64,000 bases of DNA from Dendrocalamus latiflorus (lineage: Eukaryota > Streptophyta > Magnoliopsida > Poales > Poaceae), in the NCBI GenBank assembly GCA_017311315.1, contig CM029631.1, positions 11,255,910-11,319,909 of the forward strand, written 5' to 3'. The notes beneath the pieces are model-generated. The model did not search any database. It was not told where the DNA came from and saw nothing but the letters and a program-made list of their open reading frames with translations. Made by a program: the position numbers and the translations under genes. The stretch's first letter is position 1. Every line of letters starts with the position of its first letter. This document shows, piece after piece, positions 56,146 to 64,000 of this stretch.

Positions 56146-56699
56146 TCATTGGTCGGAGAGCATCATCATCCTGACGAACTCGTCGTAGTTGACCTGGCCG
56201 TCGCCGTCGAGGTCGGCCTCCTTGATCATCTGGTCCACCTCCTCGTCGGTCAGCTTCTCCCCGAGGTTGATCATTACATGCCTCAGCTGCAAATTGAACA
56301 TGAACGGACAAATAATTACCACAAATTAGCCATTAACTAACATCCCCGTGGCTCCACATGTCAGTGACTGACTGAATAGCTTGGTACCTCGCTGGCGGAG
56401 ATGTAGCCGTTCTGGTCCCTGTCGAAGACCTTGAAGGCCTCCCGGAGCTCCTCGTCGGCGTCGGTGTCCTTGATCTTGCGCGCCATGAGGCCGAGGAACT
56501 CGGCGAACTCGATGGAGCCGTTGCCGTCGGCGTCCACGTCCCGGATCATCTCGCGCAGCTCCTCCGCGCTCGGGCTCTGCCCCAGCGACCGGATCACCGT
56601 CTCCAGCTCCTCCAGCGTGATGCACCCGTCCCCGTCCTTGTCGAAAAACGAGAACGCCTCCCTGAACTCCGAGATCTGCTCCTGGCTCAGAACCTCCAT
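56146..56699 (-). CDS. Calmodulin-like calcium sensor, four EF-hands
   Basis: Exon 1 is 56388-56699 and exon 2 is 56146-56286, joined by a GT-AG phase-0 intron of 101 bp. The product is 150 residues, one longer than calmodulin. Four canonical EF loops are visible at residues 20-31 (DKDGDGCITLEE), 56-67 (DADGNGSIEFAE), 93-104 (DRDQNGYISASE) and 129-140 (DLDGDGQVNYDE), each with acidic positions 1, 3 and 12 or allowed substitutes. Cys26 and Lys115, typical of plant calmodulin, are kept. It should bind Ca2+ and regulate target proteins in cytosol or nucleus. The intron lies at the end of loop 3 rather than at calmodulin codon 25, and sequence changes favour a CML8/CML11-like protein over true calmodulin (inference). 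No lipidation motif is seen at the C-terminus. Its promoter is partly duplicated (see 56791 and 59381). Confidence 0.95.
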
Positions 56700-56790
56700 C
56701 GATCTCTTTCTTTCTTTGTAGCTGTATGTATCTGTGTATGTTTACGCAGCAGCAAGATCGCAAGATGTAACTAGCAACAACTCAAGAAAT

Positions 56791-57066
56791 GTAGAGAGAA
56801 AAGCTAGCTCGTCTTGTGGTTGAGGGAGACAAGGAAGAATGGGTTCAGTTTATGGGAAGCCCTTGCTGGGGGTTTGGTTTATATATAGAAGGGGGGAACG
56901 GAACGGTCATGTCGCAAATCTGAACGGGATGGGAGGAAGGAGAAGCTGCCATTGACTCTTCCTGCCCAGCCAGCCACGGCTCCATTCCATGGATCCATTT
57001 CTCATCTCCCCTACCCTAGCTAAGTCAAAAAATGCACACCAGATCACATCAGCACAGCAAGCATTC
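56791..57066 (-). promoter_or_regulatory. Proximal promoter and leader of the calmodulin-like gene (duplicate 1)
   Basis: TATATATA at 56880-56887 predicts a start near 56850 and a leader of about 150 nt. The block is repeated at 59381-59660 at roughly 94 percent identity. It ends at 57066, where retroelement sequence begins. Confidence 0.8.
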
Positions 57067-57386
57067 TTGCGAGATCCAGAGCATGAGATTATATTAGAAC
57101 CGATACCCATAAAGCAAGACCTCACCTTCGGATCTCGTCTAGTTCGAATTCTGGAGGAATCAGAGAAGGTGTTAAGACATAAAATGATAAAGTATGTTAA
57201 AGTGTTTTGAACACATTAGTCCGAGCGAGAAGCGACATGGGAGTTGGAGTCTCGTATGCGCAAGAGGTATCCAGAGTTGTTCTCTACAGGTATAAGTTAA
57301 TGTTATGCGTAGTTCATTTTTTTTGTTCTTCCGTGTGGATTATTGAACATCATAATTCGGGGTCGAATTCTGTTAAGGGGGTAGAA
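57067..57386 (+). pseudogene. 3' end of a Ty3/gypsy polyprotein, truncated
   Basis: Reading + frame, the sequence encodes the C-terminal tail usual in plant gypsy polyproteins: LVRILEESEKVLRHKMIKYV, then a broken stretch, SEREATWELE and YPELF. Two in-frame stops interrupt it, TGA at 57208-57210 where the family has Trp, and TAG at 57217-57219. A polypurine tract (TTAAGGGGGTAGAA) ends it, followed by the LTR. All of gag and most of pol are missing. Confidence 0.85.
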
Positions 57387-59380
57387 TGTAATACCACCAA
57401 AATGTAAAAGAGAAGAAAAGCGAGAGATGAAACAATCCAAAGGAACATAAAAGAAATAAATAAAAGTTTTGCCATGAGACCCATCAGCTTTAGAAATGTT
57501 GAGTGTAGTGTCGCTCATAGAGGTTCCCAGACCATTCGAAGCCGGTTGGCACTATCTTGCGTTTTGGGTTTTCATCATTTAGCGGGAAATTCCGATTTAC
57601 CTGTCGTAGTAGAAAAGAACCCCAAAGCACAGTGCAGAGGCCCTTTAGACCAAAAGGCCCTTATGGTAAATAATAACCAAGGAGAGGGTAAAGGAGGGCA
57701 TAAATGGCAATGCACGCTCCAGGGAGGAGGAGGCCAACCGTGACCTCCTCACTTAAGCCCAACCAACACATTGCCATCCTCATTTCCTCCCCTAATAGAC
57801 CTCCCCCAACAAAGAGCTCCCCCAGGGAGCTAGCCAAGACCAAAAGCAAAACCAGAGGAGGCAATCCACTCCCCATTGTCCAACCAATAGTTAAGCCAAG
57901 TCCCATGACTGCCACCCCACCACCAAAGACCATCACAGAGAGAATATATGGGAGAGTCTGGAGGAGAGGAGCTTGAGGAGAAGGGGACGACGAAGGAGGG
58001 GGAACAAGGGCGCAGCCGACCATGATAACAAGAGGGGGCCAACTGACTTCGGACCTTGCCATCCTCCACCTGACTTTCTAGGTCTTTCTTTTCGTCTTAC
58101 CTCTAATGCGACCTCTTAGCGTGGCCGTGAGCAACATAGCCGGCTTGGCTCATGCCATTGGTGGTGGGCCCGTAGGATCACCGTGCGCCCTTGGTCAAGG
58201 ATGCATGCTCCTCAGTGCATGCCCCTGCCAAATTCTGTCATGGTGATACCCGTAGGCTTTTCCAAGCTGTGTGAACATGAGCATAGGAGCAAGCAAAAAA
58301 AGAAAGGAAAGAAAAGGAAGAGGGGAAAAAGGGAGAAAAAAATAGGGGTTTGGTACCTGCACGACGGGTCCTTAACCCCGTGCGTTTTATGCTAGAGTCG
58401 GGTCATGCGCGTAGAGTCGCTGTTGCTCGCTTAAGCACTGGTTTTGATATGATGTGTTGAGTCGGGTTGACGTTTGTACAGGTGGAGATCCCGGGTCAGT
58501 GTCGTCCACGCATTGTCCCTGAGACTAATCAGTCAAGTGCATGGTAGACCGGTAAACCGTAGAGTTTATGAAATATACGATGTTTACATGATATGATGAT
58601 ACTTATATGGAATTGCAATGTTTATATGACATGATGATGTTTATTTGACGATGACAATGGTAATGGAACGGGGTGAGCAGCGATGCCACCCTACCAATGA
58701 TAATACTGATGAGAATGACAATGATAATGGGTATATACATTCGCATCATGTACACTCATGAAATGAGAACTAGAATCCGCCTAGGTGTATCCTGCAAGAC
58801 CTTCTTGGTAGGCCTCCAGGGGGGGGGGTGGAGAGACCCCATGCCGGTATGGGTGGGCCCAAGATTTTGGGTGAACATCGGTGGGTGTTCATTCGGTAAT
58901 ACCGGTATATGCAATGAAATGAGCAAATGAGCATATAGAGTAGTGTTACATTGCACTAAGGGTAAACACAATGTTGGAACATGACAATGGAAGTATGAAC
59001 ATGATAATACATGCGGAATATGTTATGGCTGGTAAAATTGCTTACATGATTGGGCAGTGTTTATCGTTCTATTATGTACTTGCTAAGTTTTTGAACTCAC
59101 CCTTTGTTGTTTTTTAGGGGACCGTTGAGGACGTCATGCACAGGCGGGAGTAGCACATGAATAATTGCACATACTTGCAGCACTTCACATATCAGTTTTT
59201 GTTAGTATGTTCAACTCCACTAGTAAATTAGAATAGTTACTTAAAAAAGGTATGGTGTAAGTGGTCGTTGCTTTATGAATAAAGTAGAGTTTGTTTAAAA
59301 TGATTAAGCAGTTGTTCAAAATGGTATTATTATGCAATGATGGTAGCACTCTATGTCCATAGAATAGACGAGATGTTACA
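57387..59380 (+). mobile_element. 3' LTR of the truncated gypsy element (1994 bp)
   Basis: It starts TGTAATACCACC directly after the polypurine tract and ends GAGATGTTACA. A 9-G run and GGGTGGGCCCAAG words lie near 58820-58862. There is no matching 5' LTR. The left target site is lost because the element is joined to promoter sequence at 57066. It is related to the minus-strand solo LTR at 46770-49117. Confidence 0.8.
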
Positions 59381-59660
59381 ATAGAGAGAGAAGCTAGCTC
59401 GCCTTGAGGTTGAGGGAGACAAGGAAGAATGGGTTCAGTTTATGGGAAGCCCTTGCTGGGGGTTTGGTTTATATATAGAAAGGGGGGGAACGGAACGGTC
59501 ATGTCGGAAATCTGAACGGGATGGGAGGAAGGAGACGCTGCCATTGACTTTTCCTGCCCAGCCAGCCACGGCTCCATTCCATTGGGTCCATTTCTCATCT
59601 CCCCTACCCCTAGCCAGGTCAAAAAATGCGCACCAGATCAGATCAGCCCAGCAAGCGTTC
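59381..59660 (-). promoter_or_regulatory. Second copy of the calmodulin-like promoter block
   Basis: It matches 56791-57066 over its full length, including the TATA box (59470-59477) and CCTGCCCAGCCAGCCACGG, with about 17 differences. It directly abuts the end of the LTR and continues into presumed original upstream sequence. If active it would transcribe leftward into the LTR. Confidence 0.85.
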
Positions 59661-59909
59661 GAAATGCGCAAAATCTAGACAGGAAAAGAGCAAAGGCAAA
59701 GGCTTTGAATTGAATTATCCGTAGCTAGCGACCGGGTGGCGGTGCCAGTTCGTCAAATGCCATGGATTTCGGGCAAAGCGGAAAGGTTAATCACTGGTCT
59801 ACGGACAAAACTAGGCAGTACGTTGAATACTACACGTACTCCTCCACGATTTATTTATTTATTTTTGAAGTTTGATGCTTGCAAATTATGAGAACTACTA
59901 CCATATAAG
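59661..59909. other. Presumed distal promoter sequence, no gene
   Basis: Unique sequence to the right of the duplicate, probably the original upstream region of the calmodulin-like gene. Confidence 0.4.
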
Positions 59910-59911
59910 TA

Positions 59912-60160
59912 ACCATCCGTTCTTCTTTATTACATGTTTTTCTTATTTTTTTTATGGTCTCTAATACACACTTGAACCGTTATATTTTGTTACTTTATAT
60001 TATTATGTACTAATAAATTTATAACATTAGAAAAATATTTTTAATACGAATTTAATAATATATCTTTTATATAGCTAATCTAGATAGTACAAAACATACT
60101 GATGATCAAATATTAGAAGATTTGACGGCATGTATTTCAATTGAAAAAGAACGGAACGAG
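59912..60160. mobile_element. Stowaway-type MITE
   Basis: The ends are ACCATCCGTTCTT and AAGAACGGAACGAG, with TA on both sides (59910-59911 and 60161-60162). AT-rich, 249 bp. Confidence 0.65.
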
Positions 60161-60162
60161 TA

Positions 60163-60753
60163 TACTAGTAGTACCAAATTTTGTTTGCATTTGCAGGATT
60201 AAAGCGACATAGTCTAATGCGTTCGTCATCATACTTAATCGGTGGCACGAGACACCGTGATGTGGTGTGTTAATCTATTCTCAGAGGACGCGTCCCCATG
60301 GGAGTCCAAGTTGTGCACAGCTGGAGGTCGCATCTCTAGGAGACAAGAGGAGATGAGGTGTCGACTTCCACGGATACAAACGCGGATTCGTATCCCGTAC
60401 TGTCCTCCCCGGGGTTTGTATAAATTTCTTGATCTAGAACATCGGAATTTCTCCTGATTTGGTTTAGAATTAAATTGTTTTCTATAAAATTCCTACCTTC
60501 TACATTAGACCTAATTGTTGGTGGTTATGGTTCATCTCCGATCCGACGACACAATATCCACACAATGATACGCATTGGCGTCTTCGATGCTATATATGCT
60601 TATATGTGCACGTAATTTCCCCCTTTATTTTAAGGATGTTTGTGCCTGCTATAAATTTATAGTATGATTCTTTTTTTAAGGTTTGTCTGGAACATAAAAA
60701 TAGAATAGTCACCATGGCATTACGTCTTTATATGCTTATCTAACATTATGTTA
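60163..60753. other. Intergenic, no gene seen
   Basis: A 71-codon frame at 60242-60457 has no domain. Confidence 0.35.
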
Positions 60754-60970
60754 CTCTCTCTGTTTGATAATATAAGTTCGACATGCATATCTAAAAAGCA
60801 CATTGTTTAAATAATATTTAATAAAATTGGATTATAGTTGCTCATACTAGATAGATATAATATTGCTCTTTTTTATTAGAGACAAAATAAACATAATTTT
60901 ATTAAATGTTATTTAAAATAATGTACCTTCTAGATATTTGTGTCAGATTTATATTAAGAGTAAGGGAGCA
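60754..60970. mobile_element. Degenerate Stowaway-like MITE
   Basis: Left CTCTCTCTGTTTGATAATAT and right ATATTAAGAGTAAGGGAGCA are approximately complementary, with TA flanks. The ends are mutated. Confidence 0.45.
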
Positions 60971-61271
60971 TACGCTTTGAACACACAAAAGTGACAAATG
61001 GAGGTGCCAAAGATACATACGCCTTGCTTAGAACGATTCAATAATCCAAATAGTAGGCGTATCGCATTTCATCGAAGTCTTGCCGTTGGAATTAAAAAGT
61101 TTTGCTACCATTAATGCGGTGTCTTACTGAATCAATTACTAGTACTACTAGTAGAACTGCAAACTTCGTTTAATTACTACGCGCCTCGACCAAATCCATT
61201 CAAAAGTTCAGACATGCCGGGAGAGCGTTCATGTTGGCTACTAGTACTAGTGGTCATCTATGAGCGATTTA

Positions 61272-61470
61272 GAGGGTGTTTGAGACTGCTCCACGAATTC
61301 TACCGTGGAGCATCTCCACAAAAAACCTAGAGTTTGTGGAGCACCCCTTTAGGTGCTCTCACAACTCCACCTTTTTTTCCTCGAACAGAGTGCGTGGAGC
61401 TGAACCTGTTTGGCTAAAAAACATAGAGCGGAGCTGAAAAACGTGGAGTGGAGCAGTCCTAAACACCCCC
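61272..61470. mobile_element. Tourist-type MITE
   Basis: The left GAGGGTGTTTGAGACTGCTC is complementary to the right GAGCAGTCCTAAACACCCCC. TTA flanks both sides (61269-61271 and 61471-61473). It is 199 bp, and the right TTA is also the left flank of the next MITE. Confidence 0.85.
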
Positions 61471-61473
61471 TTA

Positions 61474-61937
61474 GGGCATGTCCAATGGTGATTTATGAGC
61501 TAGCTCTAAACATATTATTTCATATTTTAATAGAAGAGAGAGAAAAGCTAACTCTTGATCAAGAGCTAGTCTCATCACACATTCCAAGATTATATGAGGA
61601 TGTCATGTGGGACTATTCATGTTATGAGTTATGTGCTAAAAGTTAATATCATTGGAGAAGTTATCTTAGAGCATCTCCAACAGTATGAGCTAGTTACTAG
61701 CTCTAAGATAACTTCTCCAATAGTACTAACTTTTAGCACATAGCTCATAACATAAATAGCCTCACATGACACTCTCACATAATCTTGGAATGTGTGTATG
61801 AGACTAGCTCTTGATCAAGAGATAGCTTTTCTCTCTCTTCTATTAAAATATGAAATAATATGCTTAGAGCTAGCTCATAAGTCACTGTTGGAGATGCTCT
61901 TAGAGCTAATAACTAGCGCATACCATTGTACATGCCC
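61474..61937. mobile_element. Tourist-type MITE (outer), interrupted by a related copy
   Basis: The TIRs are GGGCATGTCCAATGG and CCATTGTACATGCCC. TTA precedes it and GTA follows, an imperfect duplication. After GAAGTTATCTTA the element is split by a second family member in the opposite orientation (61670-61901) and resumes GAGCTAATAACTAGC. Confidence 0.8.
61670..61901. mobile_element. Tourist-type MITE (inner), inverted relative to the outer copy
   Basis: TIRs GAGCATCTCCAACAG and CTGTTGGAGATGCTC are perfect complements, and TTA lies on both sides (61667-61669 and 61902-61904). It is 232 bp. Its interior is the reverse complement of the outer element's left 195 bp at high identity. Confidence 0.9.
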
Positions 61938-62765
61938 GTAGACTAAATGACAGCGTGTTAACTAAGTATACAATTGATTAGTAAGAAAGCTACGGTGTGT
62001 CGTACGTGGAGCTAGTAGTACTATCTCTTAGGTAGACGGTCAAGATTTGGTTTTGACAACGTCCAACGTTCGCGAGAGCTCACGCAGCAGAAGTTAGTGG
62101 TTGGACGGTCGAGGCTGCTTGGTGAAAGCGATGCCGATCCGACGGTCCATGTTTCATCGTCTCCAGCGTTGAGATCTTGACCTGGCAACCGGAGAAACAC
62201 CGTAGCGTCATGGGCGTGTTTCGAAGAATGGTGATCGCGAGTAATGCCACAATTTACTGGTACATCGCCATCTAAAATGACTGACCCGTCGATCTCAAAA
62301 GGGGACAGGACGACCGGAGTGTCAAGGTGGACACGGACAAACGGTGTGCATACACACACGCGCACGCAAGCAACAATTCTTTACACACTTTTGCAGGGGA
62401 TTTTTCCTTGCGTAAAACGCAAAATTCATGATGGAAATGAGTTTGTTCTTTTTCAGTTTTTGACTTTAGCTTTTGGCTTATAGGGATTTTTGGTTCCTCG
62501 CCATTACAATTTTGCAACTTTTGAAAAACGCCATTACAATTCAGCTTATTGGAAATCTGCCATTACAATTCTCATTCTCCCGCGCCCATGCCCTGTTCTA
62601 CGTCTGGCGCGTAGCTGGGCCCACTTGCAGTCGCCGTATTCCCGTATCTCCCCGTATTGCCCCTTGTTCAGTCGGATCAGGCCGGCTGTCCTCCCCATTC
62701 CTCTCCCTGCGACGAACCCTAACCTACGCTCTGTCCGCGGCGATTGGAGGCGGCGGCGGCGGCTG
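61938..62765 (+). other. Upstream region of the GRF zinc-finger gene
   Basis: GCCATTACAATTY occurs three times (about 62500, 62531 and 62559) in direct orientation, spaced 28-31 bp. No clear TATA box was identified. Frames at 62021-62766 overlap on both strands and are not called. Confidence 0.45.
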
Positions 62766-63452
62766 ATGAGTGGTAGCCAGTTTAGGGGAGCAGCGGCGGC
62801 TGGCTCCAGCTCGACGGACTGCGGGATCCAGAGCCCGCCGTTGAACCCACTCGTGGACTGCCCGGATTGCCGCGTGCAGTTGGTACGAATCAGAAGCAAA
62901 CAACGGGGTACTTATGGCCATACCTTTGTCAAGTGCCCGAACAACATCAAAGTAAGTCAATTTCTGTTCAATTTTGAGTTGTCTCTGTGTGGTCATCATA
63001 GCTGGCGATTAGGGTTGATTTGTCTCTGATTTGTTTGAAATGTATAAGGAGGAGATGAGGTGCCAGGTTGTAGTAGGTGTATTTGATAGGTCAATTTGTG
63101 TGCAACCTGTGTTTGATGAACTGGAGCCTATCTGCAGGGTGACCCAACAACATGTGGCATCATCATGTCCGAGAATCAGTACGATGCATTCTTACGCAAC
63201 CCAGAGCAGCACAAAATTGGATCGAAGAAGGTGATCCATTTCAGTTCAGGAGAAGGTGGACATGGGTCTGTGGACCCTATTTTGGACCTGAAGCAAGAAC
63301 TGGATGAAATGAAGCAGAAATTTGACAGTGCTGTGAATGATCTTTGGGAGGTGAAGGTCCAAGTACAGAAGATGAAGATGGATTATGTTCTCATAGCAGC
63401 AGTTTGTGTAGGTGTAGCTATTGGTTGTCTTATGAGCAAACTTTGGAAGTAG
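62766..63452 (+). CDS. GRF-type zinc-finger protein with C-terminal membrane anchor
   Basis: Exon 1 (62766-62951) joins exon 2 (63138-63452) across a GT-AG phase-0 intron of 186 bp, giving 166 residues. Four cysteines form the zinc-finger pattern: Cys32 and Cys35 (CPDC), Cys57 (KCPN) and Cys68 (TTCG), followed by the FLRNPEQ-type segment usual in plant GRF proteins. Residues about 109-143 (LKQELDEMKQKF...) look like a coiled coil. Residues about 145-162 (YVLIAAVCVGVAIGCLM) form a single hydrophobic helix ending SKLWK, so a tail-anchored membrane protein is likely. GRF fingers can bind nucleic acid, but the role of these short grass proteins is unknown. The ATG follows a GC-rich leader and opens a frame that splices cleanly. 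It might be a decayed or element-associated family member. Confidence 0.85.
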
Positions 63453-63940
63453 TGAATTGTGTGCAACGTAGATTTTGTTGGTCTTAGCTGTTGTAAACTT
63501 TCATTATCTGTTGAATGTACCAGTGACTGAAGTTGATGAATGGAATCTGAAATTTAATCAAAAAATTTGTCTGAAATTTCAGATTCTTGAATAGCATATA
63601 GACTGCATTTCTGCTTGTCAACAACATTCTGCTTGTTCAAGTTGTCAGCAAAAGACAGTATAAGGTCCCTAGATGCTCATTGCTTTGAAGTTAAGAGATT
63701 AATATTGTTCTTACCACATAGTACAAGGCAAAGTTATCTTTGTCCAGCATATATGTTAAGCTCAGTTTGAATCGAATCATGTAAATAACAAAAAGAGTAG
63801 CTGCAAGTGTAGCTGTATCCAGAATTGTATGGATCTCATACTCCATAACAAAACTACAATAGAACCTAACAGCCAGAAATTAGTGAGTTGTGTGCAATGT
63901 AGATTTTGTTGGTCTTAGCCGTTGGAAACTTTCATTCTGA
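63449..63940 (+). repeat. Repeated block in the 3' flank of the GRF gene
   Basis: A block of about 58 bp containing GTAGATTTTGTTGGTCTTAG and AAACTTTCATT occurs at about 63454-63510 and again at about 63884-63940, 430 bp apart, with a few changes. TTTCTGCTTGT words also recur (63608 and 63966). This suggests a duplicated 3' UTR segment. Confidence 0.8.
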
Positions 63941-64000
63941 CAAAAGCATCTGGATTACCAACAGCATTTCTGCTTGTTCAATTCAGAAGCTATCACAAGC

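Noticed and set aside
56431..56721. Ser-rich + strand frame
   Set aside because: Antisense shadow of the EF-hand exon.
59435..59678. Frames across the duplicated promoter block as a second gene copy
   Set aside because: Only promoter and leader are duplicated; no EF-hand sequence follows.

Overview
This is plant nuclear DNA, almost certainly from a grass (Poaceae). The signs are GC3-rich coding exons beside AT-rich intergenic DNA, dense Tourist, Stowaway and hAT miniature elements, large Ty3/gypsy LTRs, a 282-bp SMART-type mini-retrotransposon, and microRNA genes with monocot-like arms. I cannot name the species.

Only five host loci are well supported. (1) A 7-exon gene on the + strand (15883-24068) encodes a 462-residue VAN3-binding/FORKED-like protein. 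Its second intron (5.7 kb) holds a decayed hAT transposon. (2, 3) Two MIR167 hairpins lie on the minus strand, 5.3 kb apart (34392-34530 and 39700-39840), each with its own TATA box. (4) A 2-exon calmodulin-like gene lies on the minus strand (56146-56699). (5) A 2-exon GRF-type zinc-finger protein with a C-terminal membrane anchor lies on the + strand (62766-63452).

The rest is mostly transposable elements, often nested. Region 1-6.2 kb holds two copies of a poly(A)-tailed non-LTR element and a hAT element with a Tourist MITE inside it. Region 7-9.8 kb holds an old LTR-type repeat interrupted by a 292-bp solo LTR; a second diverged copy of the old repeat is at 41.2-42.9 kb. The SMART element is at 11.2 kb. 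At 12.3-14.2 kb a hAT element sits inside the end of a Tourist MITE, followed by a Stowaway and a Copia-like LTR just upstream of the FORKED-like gene. A 3.6-kb solo LTR occupies 25.9-29.5 kb. The MIR167 region (31-41 kb) is rich in microsatellites and homopolymers. A minus-strand solo LTR is at 46.8-49.1 kb and a 2-kb hAT element is at 52.0-54.0 kb. Upstream of the calmodulin-like gene, the 276-bp promoter is duplicated around a truncated gypsy element. Several MITEs at 59.9-61.9 kb include a pair nested head to head that forms a long hairpin.

The FORKED-like protein (auxin canalisation, vein patterning) and miR167 (repressor of auxin response factors ARF6/ARF8) both belong to auxin biology. 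Nothing in the sequence shows that they act together. I found no operon-like or CRISPR-like system. The most unusual structures are the paired MIR167 genes, the retroelement-split promoter duplication, and the nested MITE hairpin.
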